From the NCBI RefSeq assembly GCF_028288185.1, contig NZ_JAQBOF010000007.1:27537-91536 (forward strand): a stretch of DNA of 64,000 bases, written 5' to 3'. The DNA is from Mucilaginibacter sp. Lineage in GTDB: Bacteria; Bacteroidota; Bacteroidia; Sphingobacteriales; Sphingobacteriaceae. Under the pieces are notes generated by a model. That model saw only the letters and a program-made list of their open reading frames with translations, searched no databases and had not been told where the DNA came from. Both the position numbers and the translations under genes were made by a program. Every line of letters starts with the position of its first letter. Position 1 is the first letter of the stretch. This document shows, in pieces, positions 53,562 to 62,564 of the stretch.

Positions 53562-54869
53562 ATGACCAATAAAACAACCATCTTCTGGTTTCGTCGCGAT
53601 TTGCGCTTGGATGATAATGCGGGGCTTTATCATGCTTTAAAAAGTGGCAAGCAGGTGTTATGCCTTTTTATTTTTGACCCGGCGATACTGGATAAGTTAG
53701 ACAATAAGCAGGACACACGCGTAACTTTTATTTATGACACTATAACTGATCTGCATAAAGAATTACAGGAACATGGGAGTAGTTTATTAGTTTTATATGA
53801 TACGGTTGAAAAAGCATGGCAACAAATTATAAAAGATCATAATGTTGGCGCTGTTTATACCAATCATGATTATGAGCCTTATGCCAAAATGCGCGATGAG
53901 GCAATTGGTAAACTGTTAAAACAACACGATATAGAACTCAAAACCTACAAGGACCAGGTAATTTTCGAGAATGATGAAGTTATAAAAGATGATGGTAAAC
54001 CCTACACCGTATTTACCCCTTACAGTCGTAAGTGGAAACAAAAACTGAATGAGTTTTATTTAAGATCCTACCCCACAAAAAAATATTTAAATAACCTGCT
54101 TAAAATAAAACGCCTACCCATCCCCACGTTAAAGGACTTTGGCTTTGAACGCAGTGAACAGGATATGCCTGGTAACCATTATAAAACTGTTATTGATGAT
54201 TATGCCGAAAAACGAGATTACCCGGCTATAAAAGGCACATCGCACATTGGTATGCATTTACGTTTTGGTACGGTAAGCATCCGCAAATTAGCTACTGATG
54301 CAAATAACGCCCACGAAAAAACCTGGCTGAATGAATTGATATGGCGCGAATTTTATATGATGATATTGCATCATTTCCCAAAAACGGTGGACCGTGCTTT
54401 CAGGCCAGAATACGACCGTATACAATGGATAAATAACGAACAACTATTTGAGGCCTGGTGCAAGGGCGAAACCGGTTTCCCGTTGGTTGATGCCGGTATG
54501 CGCGAGTTAAATACTACTGGGTTTATGCATAACCGTGTACGTATGTTAACCGCCAGTTTTTTAACTAAACATTTACTGATTGACTGGCGTTGGGGCGAAC
54601 GTTACTTTGCCACCAAACTATTAGATTATGAAATGGCCAGCAACGTAGGCGGTTGGCAATGGGCAGCCGGATGCGGCACAGATGCCGCGCCATACTTTCG
54701 CATTTTTAGCCCCGATGCACAATTGAAGCGATTTGATCCGGAATTTAAATACATAAAAAAATGGGTTCCGGAGTATGCTGATTTCAGCACATATCCTAAA
54801 CCCATTATTGATCACGCTTTTGCGCGCGATCGGTGTTTAAAAACTTTTAAAGCCGCGTTAGGCAATTAA
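53562..54869 (+). CDS. Deoxyribodipyrimidine photolyase/cryptochrome family
   Basis: A 435-residue DNA photolyase that uses light to split pyrimidine dimers. TIFWFRRDLRLDDN opens the photolyase antenna domain. The FAD-binding half has LNELIWREFYMMIL, HNRVRMLTASFLTKHLLIDWRWGE and ASNVGGWQWAAGCGTDAAPYFR, the class I signature. phrB is a likely symbol. Convergent with the FKBP gene. Confidence 0.94.
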   Translation: MTNKTTIFWFRRDLRLDDNAGLYHALKSGKQVLCLFIFDPAILDKLDNKQDTRVTFIYDTITDLHKELQEHGSSLLVLYDTVEKAWQQIIKDHNVGAVYTNHDYEPYAKMRDEAIGKLLKQHDIELKTYKDQVIFENDEVIKDDGKPYTVFTPYSRKWKQKLNEFYLRSYPTKKYLNNLLKIKRLPIPTLKDFGFERSEQDMPGNHYKTVIDDYAEKRDYPAIKGTSHIGMHLRFGTVSIRKLATDANNAHEKTWLNELIWREFYMMILHHFPKTVDRAFRPEYDRIQWINNEQLFEAWCKGETGFPLVDAGMRELNTTGFMHNRVRMLTASFLTKHLLIDWRWGERYFATKLLDYEMASNVGGWQWAAGCGTDAAPYFRIFSPDAQLKRFDPEFKYIKKWVPEYADFSTYPKPIIDHAFARDRCLKTFKAALGN

Positions 54870-55784
54870 TTACGGCGAAACGCTAATTACCTGTACACCA
54901 TATTTAATACAAGTATTTGGCGGTATACTGGTTCCTAATTTACCGTATGCTAATGACGATGGTATTAAAAAAGTAAGTAATGACCCTGCTCTAGCATATT
55001 TTTTCAAGCCTGTTTGCGCGCCTTTTATTAAATCAGGAATTTCAAAAGCTCTACCACCAACCTGGTTATATTCACTTGCAACAGTGCCGTTAAACAGCGT
55101 AGTGGTATAGGTTACAGTTATGGTACTATTATCATCTATTGGCACTGTTCCGGTTCCGGGTGCATCTATTGAGTACCAAAAGCCGGAAGGATCTTGTTTC
55201 ATCTGGGTTAAACCATTGGCAGCGATATAATTTTTTATAACCAATTGGTCATAAGCATCCTGGTTGCTAATTATGTGAACATAGTAATCAAGGCACTGAT
55301 TACCGGCTATACGCCCTGCTGTTGATATACTGCCCGAACCTGCACCTGAAACGCCGTAAGCCAAATGAGAAGGTACAATTAAGCGCATCATACCACCATG
55401 ATGATTTAGTATATTATGTATAGCCATTTGCAAACCGGGGGCACTAAGCCCGATAGGAAATATGTTACCTGCTATGCGGCCCGCAAAACCATCATAATGG
55501 TTAGCTATTGTATCTGCAGAAATATATTGGCCATCAATGCTTTTTACCGTAAAAACCATCGACAGGTTATCCGAATATTTTATAACAGTATCAGTTCCCG
55601 GGCTAATTATTTTATAATACATACCAGATGTATCGCGCACCATCCCGGTTATTCCATTAGCACTTATATAAGTTTTAATTTGATCGTCATCATATTGTTT
55701 AATAGTAGGATCGTATTGGTTTTTCCGGCAGGAAACCATAGCTATTACAGCAAATAATAAAAGAGTAAAAGTAGTTTGTTTCAT
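54870..55784 (-). CDS. Lipoprotein with two FKBP-like domains
   Basis: A 304-residue lipoprotein (lipobox AMVSC, Cys19). Two similar halves follow, each starting with an LxxYIxANG segment (QIKTYISANGITGMV; VIKNYIAANGLTQM) and ending with a domain of the peptidyl-prolyl isomerase FKBP type (LIVPSHLAYG; FLIPSSLAYGKLG). The first lacks the usual GW-EG motif, so only the second may be active. Likely assists periplasmic protein folding. Confidence 0.82.
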   Translation of the reverse strand: MKQTTFTLLLFAVIAMVSCRKNQYDPTIKQYDDDQIKTYISANGITGMVRDTSGMYYKIISPGTDTVIKYSDNLSMVFTVKSIDGQYISADTIANHYDGFAGRIAGNIFPIGLSAPGLQMAIHNILNHHGGMMRLIVPSHLAYGVSGAGSGSISTAGRIAGNQCLDYYVHIISNQDAYDQLVIKNYIAANGLTQMKQDPSGFWYSIDAPGTGTVPIDDNSTITVTYTTTLFNGTVASEYNQVGGRAFEIPDLIKGAQTGLKKYARAGSLLTFLIPSSLAYGKLGTSIPPNTCIKYGVQVISVSP

Positions 55785-55890
55785 TTGTATTTATTGTTTC
55801 CTATTACCCGTAGGTATTAATTTAACTCGCGGGTTTTTATGCTTTAAAGCACTTGTATATAATTTATTTGCCCATTGGGGCGATATTATT

Positions 55891-56409
55891 CTAATTAGTT
55901 ACGTCAAACAATTGGATATCAAAGTCAAGTACCGCGCTTGCGGGCAGTCCGTTTTTTAATCCAAATGCCACACCAAGTTGTGGCTGGGCCGCTGGGCCGT
56001 ATGCATAACGTGATGGTATCAACAACCGTACTATCCCGGTTTTTTTAATTTTGGGGATACCTAATTGCCAACCTTTTATTACCTGAGCTAATACAAATGA
56101 AGGATGAAAATCATTTGTTTGGCTAAATACCTGTCCTGTTGTTAGCAGCCTTCCGGTATATCCTATAGTAACCAGGGTTGAATTTGTAAAAAGGTCATTA
56201 CCACTACCGGGGTCTATTATTACAGCATACACCCCTGATGTATCTATTTTTTTAGCAACCAATGTTGGGTTAGCCTTTAAATAGTCTGCAATTATTTTAT
56301 CATCAATAGCTGCCTGCGCTTTGTACCCTGCCAAACCACCTACGGTTGTTTTTTTACAAGCGGCAAAACCTATACATAAAAACAATATAATTAACGCGGC
56401 CCTATTCAT
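55891..56409 (-). CDS. FKBP-type peptidyl-prolyl isomerase lipoprotein
   Basis: A 172-residue lipoprotein. The start at 56409 (MNRAALIILFLCIGFAAC) gives a lipobox with Cys18, and a -7 box at 56425-56432 lies upstream; the longer frame to 56475 would include that promoter. The FKBP domain has VTIGYTGRLLTTGQVFSQ, VIKGWQLGIPKIKKTG and LLIPSRYAYG, all the key motifs. Neighbours the two-domain relative. Confidence 0.86.
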   Translation of the reverse strand: MNRAALIILFLCIGFAACKKTTVGGLAGYKAQAAIDDKIIADYLKANPTLVAKKIDTSGVYAVIIDPGSGNDLFTNSTLVTIGYTGRLLTTGQVFSQTNDFHPSFVLAQVIKGWQLGIPKIKKTGIVRLLIPSRYAYGPAAQPQLGVAFGLKNGLPASAVLDFDIQLFDVTN

Positions 56410-56424
56410 TACATTTCCAAAAGG

Positions 56425-56432
56425 CAAATTTA
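56425..56432 (-). promoter_or_regulatory. -7 box of the FKBP lipoprotein gene
   Basis: TAAATTTG on the minus strand, 15 bases before the chosen ATG. It supports the shorter start. Confidence 0.45.
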
Positions 56433-56514
56433 TTCTTTTATATTTCAAAAACGGCAGCTTAACATATTTTAACATTTATTAATGCTGCTGTTGGGGCAAT
56501 AGCAGCGGCAATGG

Positions 56515-56973
56515 CTATTTACCGGTGTTTTCGGGCTTATAATTTAAGGTGAGTTGATTTATTTTTTTAAGCATATCTGTCAGATAAAGCTTATCTGCTT
56601 CGCTTATGTGGGCATTTAGGTAGTTATTAAATTGTTTTACCACCGCACGGGCCTGCTGGCGCTTTTCTTTACCCAGGGGGGTTAAATATATTTTAACAGA
56701 TCGTTTATCGCCCTGGTTTGACTCGCGGTATATCAACCCGGTTTTTTCCAGTTGATTTAACATGCGCGAAAGGCTGGTTGATTTTAACCCCAACAATGCC
56801 GCCGCCTGCGATACCGTGGTACCTTCCTCCTCGTCAATATTGATCAACAAATAACCAATTGACTGCGTTATGCCGAACTCAGTAACCAATGCATTATACC
56901 GGTTTGCAACGGTTTGCCAAACTATTTTTAAAAAATAATCTATAGTTTCCTGGTGTTTTATGTTAGCCGGCAT
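56515..56973 (-). CDS. MarR-family transcriptional regulator
   Basis: A 152-residue winged-helix regulator. GTTVSQAAALLGLKSTSLSRMLNQLEKTGLI is the recognition region, followed by the wing (NQGDKRSVKIYLTPLGKEKR). The target genes are unknown; it precedes the FKBP gene by 105 bases on the same strand and could be cotranscribed with it. Confidence 0.92.
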   Translation of the reverse strand: MPANIKHQETIDYFLKIVWQTVANRYNALVTEFGITQSIGYLLINIDEEEGTTVSQAAALLGLKSTSLSRMLNQLEKTGLIYRESNQGDKRSVKIYLTPLGKEKRQQARAVVKQFNNYLNAHISEADKLYLTDMLKKINQLTLNYKPENTGK

Positions 56974-57128
56974 CTAAATAAATTGAGCTGTTTTGATACG
57001 CAATTGTAAGTAAATTTTATCAAACAATAAGCTTTCTACAGTCATATACATAATAGCGGGTAAGCATTAAACCTTATAAACTTTTAGGCGTCTTTACCAT
57101 AAAATTAAAAACACATCGTTATACTATC

Positions 57129-57626
57129 ATGAAAAACACTACTTATTGCTTACTTATTGCCGTTGCTTTTTTATTTTCCGCAAAGCGATCTAACGCGCAG
57201 GATTACAAGGTAGCCGCCGGTTTAAAATTTGGCGGGTATGAAAACGGCATATCCGGAAAATACTTTATGGATAAGAACATAGCCCTTGAGGGCTTGCTTG
57301 GTTTCAGGCAGGGCGGGATAGTATTTACCGGCTTGTACGAAATTCACCAGGAAGCATTTAATGTACCTGCCTTAAAATTTTATTATGGGTTTGGCGGGCA
57401 TATTGGCTCTGTAGGATCGGGCACTTATCGTACTTTTAGTGGTAACGATTATATCTATACCAAACCACAATTATTATTGGGTGGCGATGGCGTTATCGGG
57501 CTGGAGTATTTAATACCCCAGTCGCCTATTGCGGTGAGCCTTGACCTTAACCCCAGGGTTGAGCTGGCTACCGGCCCATTTTTTGACCTTGCACCGGGAC
57601 TAGGAATAAAATATGTTTTTAAGTAA
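57129..57626 (+). CDS. Small outer-membrane beta-barrel-like protein
   Basis: A 165-residue protein with a signal peptide (1-23, RSNAQD) followed by alternating, aromatic-rich strands (YKVAAGLKFGGYENGISGKYF, LKFYYGFGGHIGSVG) and a C-terminal Phe-Lys (KYVFK), as in eight-strand barrels. Function unknown. Single gene. Confidence 0.7.
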   Translation: MKNTTYCLLIAVAFLFSAKRSNAQDYKVAAGLKFGGYENGISGKYFMDKNIALEGLLGFRQGGIVFTGLYEIHQEAFNVPALKFYYGFGGHIGSVGSGTYRTFSGNDYIYTKPQLLLGGDGVIGLEYLIPQSPIAVSLDLNPRVELATGPFFDLAPGLGIKYVFK

Positions 57627-57653
57627 TTGATTGGCGTTTGTATGAACGCACCT

Positions 57654-57853
57654 GGGACTCACCCGGTCTACGCTTCGCTGGACCACCCTCTCTTCCGCAA
57701 GCGGTAAAGAGGGTGGGTTGTATGATTTTAATTTCAGCTTTGGCAACTTTTAAAAAGTTGTCAAAGCTATTCCGTTGTTAAATACCCTCTTTCCGCCGAA
57801 GGCGAAGAGAGGGTCGACAAGCGTAGCGATGTCGGGGTGAGTCGACGCCGACA
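57654..57853. repeat. CTCACCCGG...GCTTCGCTGGACC repeat (long inverted copy)
   Basis: Left arm (57654-57716) reads GGGACTCACCCGGTCTACGC and CTGGACCACCCTCTCTTCCG; right arm (57783-57853) reads CCCTCTTTCCGCC...AGAGAGGGTCGACAAGCGTAGCG...GGGGTGAGTC, roughly its complement. Shares the left arm with 23416-23480. It fills the gap before the subtilase stop. Confidence 0.75.
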
Positions 57854-57910
57854 GGTAAACCACTGCCAACTGCTAACTAATCCCGATAGCTATCAGTACT
57901 GCCATTGATC

Positions 57911-60900
57911 CTACCGCATAATCAACACCTTTTTCCCATAAATTTTTGATCCGAGCATGGTTTTAAGCACATAAATACCCGGCGATAAATTGGCCACATT
58001 AATTACGGTACTAAAATTACCCGCTGCTGCGGTTTGTATTTTGGTATAAGCAATAGCGCCATTACTGTTTATTAATGATAGGGTTAACTTATCAGTTGTT
58101 TTAACTACAAAAGTCACGTTTAGCTGTTTGTTTGCCGGTTCGGGAAACGTAGTCAGACCAATATCGGTATTTGCATCAGGGTGCAGGGCTAGTAACGCAT
58201 ACGTAAATACATCAGACTGTACAAGGCAACCGGTACTTAAAGTTGTTGCTACCATGTAATTACCACTTTGCAATGCCGTATAGGCTTTATTTACAGCTCC
58301 GCTTATAGGTTGCCCATCCAAATACCATTGATAGGCCGATGCAAAAGTTGAGTTTGCAGTATTTGCATTTAATAAATTACCGGCTTGTGTTATGCCCGGT
58401 TTTGACAAAGTAACAGGCAGCCTTGCGGTTGAGGCACATCCCGCGCTCTTGATATTAATATCATACAAGTAATAATAAAACCCTTTGTAGAATGTGGTGT
58501 CGGTGCCGGTTGTTGGTGCTGCATCATTACCTAAAATGCTAAAGATGTTGCCAGCTTTAAACGGATATGCAGTTACCCCGTTATTATTACGGTATAGCGT
58601 TACATTAGCATCATAAACAGGTGTAATGGTGTATTTACCCGCAGCCGGTAACGTTAAGTTTAAATTGTAAACCCTGCCCTGGTCGTTGGGGTCATCGGCC
58701 AATGCGCCCGCCTGCGGGTTTGATCTCGTAGCTGCCGCATTAATAGATGTTGTAGCCACGGTTTGCCCGTTAGAGTTGGTTACGTTAAACGTTATCACGC
58801 CGGGATTACCAATGTATAGCCTTGCACTCTGGATAACAACCGGTACCGCTGTGTAAACATTTATAGATGGTGTAAACTGGTTATACCCGCCACCTGTAAA
58901 AACATTTTTAGTAGCCGGGCCAGCATTGGCGCTAAAATCATTTAAACCTACGTAATAAGTATTATTTACCGGGGCAGATGCTGTAGTAACAGCATTGCCG
59001 TAAGCAAACGGCAATGCATCAGCAATATTATTATACCAGAACAATGTACCATCGCCCGTACCCGATAATAAATATTGATTACTGTTGGTGCAATAAAGCG
59101 CACTTAATGCAGTAGGTGCTCCCGGCGTAAATATTACCGCGGTTTGCGATATTTGGTTATTAGCACTAAACGGATCATTAGCCAACCCGGTTGACGCTGT
59201 AATGGTATAAGTTAAACCCGCAACAAAATTAAAGGTATTGCTTAACGTAAAGTTATCTTCCTGTAAAGGTTTTAACGTAGGCTGATAAGTTTCGCTAATA
59301 TTGGTTACCGTATTATCAGGCGCTTTAACCGACACTGTAACCGGGATATTGCTTATTGGCCCGGCACCAAAGTTCTTAATAGTTACGGTTATATTTGTAG
59401 TGCCATTACAAGTACCGGTAGCAGCGGGGTTAACAATGGCCGTTATGCCTGCATCGGTATTGGTTTTTACAAATAGTACCCTGTAATCCTGCGTTTCGCC
59501 TTTGGCATAAGTACCGCATGATTGTATTGTCGCAGCATCGCTGGTTTCTGTTAGTACCACACGCATCAGGCTATAATTGCCCGGTATAACAGTAGTCGGG
59601 ACGATAACATTAGCGGTATAGGTGCCCGTGCCGTTGATAACATTAGTGGTAGCTACCAGTTCGGTTGCATCAAAAACGCCATTATTGTCCCAATCTATAA
59701 ATACTTTGGCGGCTTTGTTAAAGTTGCTGCCGCAAGTTCCTAACGTAATGCTTAACGGGTATGTTTTACCCTGCTCCAATTGCGTAGTTTGATTGGTAAA
59801 ATCGCTATATGTTGTACAACCTGCGGCAGGTGTATTGTTTATGTTTGATATAGTGACATTATTAATACGTGAGTCGGCATTTGATGCGGGGGCAGATGCG
59901 CAATAAGTGGCACCGCCTATCCCGGTTATAATAAGCGAATAAGCCTGCGAACCTGATGACAATGTCCCTTTATGCGTAACGGTAAAAGTATAGGATTTAC
60001 CCGGCGTGCCGTTAGGTATATAAACCTGTTCAATGTTGTCAACGATATTGTCGCCCCTGGTAGCGGGGGTCGATGGGTTTGCTACGTCTAAAACCCAGGG
60101 CAAAAAAGTATTGGTGCCATCGCTTACGCGGATATCCAGGTCATTAATCAATTTTGGGCTGCGGCTGTTAATGGCACCTTCAACAGTTGGTATGCCCGGG
60201 GCATCTGTCCATGATATTGTTGCCCTTAACGGCCCGCTGCCTGATGCAACTCCGGTAACTGTTTGCGTTTGGCCTTGTGCCAATGTATTTTCTTTAATAA
60301 GGGTTTTGCCATTATTATCTGTAATAACCTGGGTAGCAGCAGGCATGCTTAATAATCCCCAGCCAAAAATATAATCAGGCCCGGCGTTTCCGGCATCAAT
60401 CGCGGTATGGCAGGCCAGCCCTTTTAGGGTTGCGGCGCGCATAAACGCGCCACTGTTTTTTTGCGCATAATATTCCTGTAATAGCAGCAAAGAGCCGGTA
60501 ACATTTGGTGCCGAAAACGAAGTACCATCTTCTGATGTATAGGCAGTAGGGTTGCTACTGCTGGTCGATGTGATTTTTACCCCATCGCCAACAATATCAG
60601 GCTTTACCCGCCCATCGTCTGTTGGCCCTATACTGCTAAAATACGCAATAGTTACATCCGAGCCGCTTGAGGGCCCATTTGGCAGCGGATTTACAGCGCC
60701 TACCGTTAATATATTTTTTGCTGTGCTTGTTGTTGGTATAATATCATAACCAGTATTGCTGCTGATGGTAGCCGGACGCGGCCCTTTATTAATGATAGCT
60801 CCATTAGTACGGCTTGTATAACCGTAATAAGTTGAACCTACTGCCGGGCCGGCATATCCACGGTTATTACCTGACGATTCAACAATTAAATAGTAAGGCG

Positions 60901-61666
60901 CGTTATAAGCAACCCTATCAAATGATTGGGTGCGTGCATCATAAAAACCAAAACTATAATCAACGGTGTCGCCCGGTAAACCATACCACTCCCACCTTGC
61001 TTGCGTGTTGTTATAATCCCAACCGGCTACATCGCCATATGAATGATTGGATAATAATAAACCCGGCGCGGCGCGGCTCATTTCGGCTACGTCATTGTTA
61101 TAATCATAGGATAATAAGGTGGATGCATTATATGCCATACCTTTCGCGGGGGCATAAACCCCTTTAGCTATCATGGTACCGGCCACGTGGGTAGCATGAT
61201 CTATTACAGCTGCTGTATCTTTAAATGATATAGTTTTACCGGCAAACTCCTGGTGTGCGGCATAAACCCAACCGCCATCCCAAATAGCCAGTTTGTTGTT
61301 TAAAAAAGCGCTTGATCCTGATAAATTAAGCCCAGTTGAACCGCCGGGTTGTACCTGGTTAGTGCCCGTAGTAGCTGCGGCGGTAGTATTATTATGAGTA
61401 GTTAAATACTTGGGAAAACCTAAACTATTTACACTTTGCAATGAAAACATACCGCCATTGCGCGTATGCCGACTAATAACCCAGCCCCGGCTTTTGGCCA
61501 TTAAAAGCGCTTTTTGATGGCTTTTTATATAACTGCTATCTGCTACCCTGGCAATATTATTAAGTTCTTTTTTTTTAGCCTCAGTAACCAGCACTTGTTG
61601 GCTAAAAGCATGGCCGGCCATCATTAACAAAACGCACAATAACGCCCCCCGGTAAAATTTATTCAT
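57911..61666 (-). CDS. Secreted multidomain subtilase with T9SS sorting domain
   Basis: A 1251-residue exported serine protease. Signal peptide (1-22, AFSQQ); S8 domain with Asp130 (LAIWDGG), His160 (DHATHVAGT), Asn267 (SSGNN) and Ser383 (GTSFSAP); a beta-sandwich; a GEVED domain (FIDWDNNGVFDATE; GETQDYRVLF); a CARDB-like domain (IVNPAATGTCNGTTNITVTIKNFG); Ig-like parts; and a C-terminal type A sorting domain (FPEPANKQLNVTF...GIYVLKTMLGSKIYGKKVLIMR). It should be secreted and attached by the T9SS encoded in this window. Confidence 0.93.
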   Translation of the reverse strand: MNKFYRGALLCVLLMMAGHAFSQQVLVTEAKKKELNNIARVADSSYIKSHQKALLMAKSRGWVISRHTRNGGMFSLQSVNSLGFPKYLTTHNNTTAAATTGTNQVQPGGSTGLNLSGSSAFLNNKLAIWDGGWVYAAHQEFAGKTISFKDTAAVIDHATHVAGTMIAKGVYAPAKGMAYNASTLLSYDYNNDVAEMSRAAPGLLLSNHSYGDVAGWDYNNTQARWEWYGLPGDTVDYSFGFYDARTQSFDRVAYNAPYYLIVESSGNNRGYAGPAVGSTYYGYTSRTNGAIINKGPRPATISSNTGYDIIPTTSTAKNILTVGAVNPLPNGPSSGSDVTIAYFSSIGPTDDGRVKPDIVGDGVKITSTSSSNPTAYTSEDGTSFSAPNVTGSLLLLQEYYAQKNSGAFMRAATLKGLACHTAIDAGNAGPDYIFGWGLLSMPAATQVITDNNGKTLIKENTLAQGQTQTVTGVASGSGPLRATISWTDAPGIPTVEGAINSRSPKLINDLDIRVSDGTNTFLPWVLDVANPSTPATRGDNIVDNIEQVYIPNGTPGKSYTFTVTHKGTLSSGSQAYSLIITGIGGATYCASAPASNADSRINNVTISNINNTPAAGCTTYSDFTNQTTQLEQGKTYPLSITLGTCGSNFNKAAKVFIDWDNNGVFDATELVATTNVINGTGTYTANVIVPTTVIPGNYSLMRVVLTETSDAATIQSCGTYAKGETQDYRVLFVKTNTDAGITAIVNPAATGTCNGTTNITVTIKNFGAGPISNIPVTVSVKAPDNTVTNISETYQPTLKPLQEDNFTLSNTFNFVAGLTYTITASTGLANDPFSANNQISQTAVIFTPGAPTALSALYCTNSNQYLLSGTGDGTLFWYNNIADALPFAYGNAVTTASAPVNNTYYVGLNDFSANAGPATKNVFTGGGYNQFTPSINVYTAVPVVIQSARLYIGNPGVITFNVTNSNGQTVATTSINAAATRSNPQAGALADDPNDQGRVYNLNLTLPAAGKYTITPVYDANVTLYRNNNGVTAYPFKAGNIFSILGNDAAPTTGTDTTFYKGFYYYLYDINIKSAGCASTARLPVTLSKPGITQAGNLLNANTANSTFASAYQWYLDGQPISGAVNKAYTALQSGNYMVATTLSTGCLVQSDVFTYALLALHPDANTDIGLTTFPEPANKQLNVTFVVKTTDKLTLSLINSNGAIAYTKIQTAAAGNFSTVINVANLSPGIYVLKTMLGSKIYGKKVLIMR

Positions 61667-62219
61667 ACATGTATTTTAACTGCACTTTTCGGGTAAATAA
61701 AAAGCCGGTAACAAGTTCTGTATTTTAAATCACTTTATAAAATTTTCTGTTTAAACAAGTGTTTTTTACCGATGAATATTTAACGTAATAATTAAACAAC
61801 TTGCTGGCTTAAACTAAATATCTCTGCACTAAAGTGAATGGGTTTTACCAGCGAATGAGATAAATAAATCATGCATATATTTTAAAAAATACAAACCTTG
61901 TTGTTTATCCTTTTACTTAAAAAGGTGACTATCAATGTGTTTTCGGGGAAATCATTACCCGTATTACGGGGTAAATTTTCTACTATCACTTTAGTTTTTA
62001 AAACTTAAACAAATCCAATAATTAAAAAATCTATTACTCCGTACGCAGCTAGGTTAAAATAACTATAGCTAATAGGAATAGCTATGTAAACCAATTATCT
62101 CCGGGCACTTGTTTTGCACAAGGTGATAAAACCCAAAGACAATACTCTAACCCGGTAAAAGCCGGTTTATAAAATTATAACCGTTTTATAAAACTTTTAC
62201 TCTAGCGCCAGATCAGGAA
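61667..62219. other. 553-base gap between subtilase and PID-CTERM-like gene
   Basis: No gene seen. Contains a small hairpin ATAGCTA/TAGCTAT (62065-62085), and TTACCC/GGGTAA near 61960. No clear TAnnTTTG box found for either flanking gene. Unusually long for this window; it presumably holds both promoters. Confidence 0.4.
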
Positions 62220-62462
62220 ATGAAGAAAATATTTTTTTTAAGCTTATTATTTGTACTGCTAACTCCGGTTATCTTATTTGCCCAGGGGCTGGGCGGGCCG
62301 GGGGACTTTCCCTGCAGCCCCAGTGGCGTAATTGGCGACCCTGACGGCGTAACCTGCCCCCTTGATTCATGGGTTATTTTATTTGCTGCGGGTACCTTAA
62401 TTATTACCACATTATACTTACGTCGCAAGAAATCAGCGGCACTCCAATTGTCTTATAATTAA
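62220..62462 (+). CDS. Small PID-CTERM-like exosortase-target protein
   Basis: An 80-residue protein: signal peptide (1-22, LFAQ), a Gly/Pro/Asp-rich linker (GLGGPGDFPCSPSGVIGDPD), then CPLDSWVILFAAG, a membrane helix (51-67), and RRKK. This tripartite tail resembles the PID-CTERM sorting signal (PIDGG/PLD motif, helix, basic end) found in small Bacteroidota proteins and linked to exosortase. No exosortase gene is in the window. AGGA precedes the ATG. Function unknown. Confidence 0.65.
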   Translation: MKKIFFLSLLFVLLTPVILFAQGLGGPGDFPCSPSGVIGDPDGVTCPLDSWVILFAAGTLIITTLYLRRKKSAALQLSYN

Positions 62463-62564
62463 CTGTTTTCATATTATTTAATATTCATGGATATTCTAAG
62501 TTTTTTACTATCGCGATAGAGTAAGTACTGCTTATTAGTAACCTTTCTATTAAAACTCACTTTT

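Noticed and set aside
56410..56475. Longer N-terminus for the FKBP lipoprotein
   Set aside because: It adds a basic segment before the lipobox signal and includes a good -7 box.
60814..61167. Plus-strand open frame of 117 residues inside the subtilase gene
   Set aside because: Antisense to the catalytic domain; Asn/His/Arg-rich translation typical of a shadow frame.
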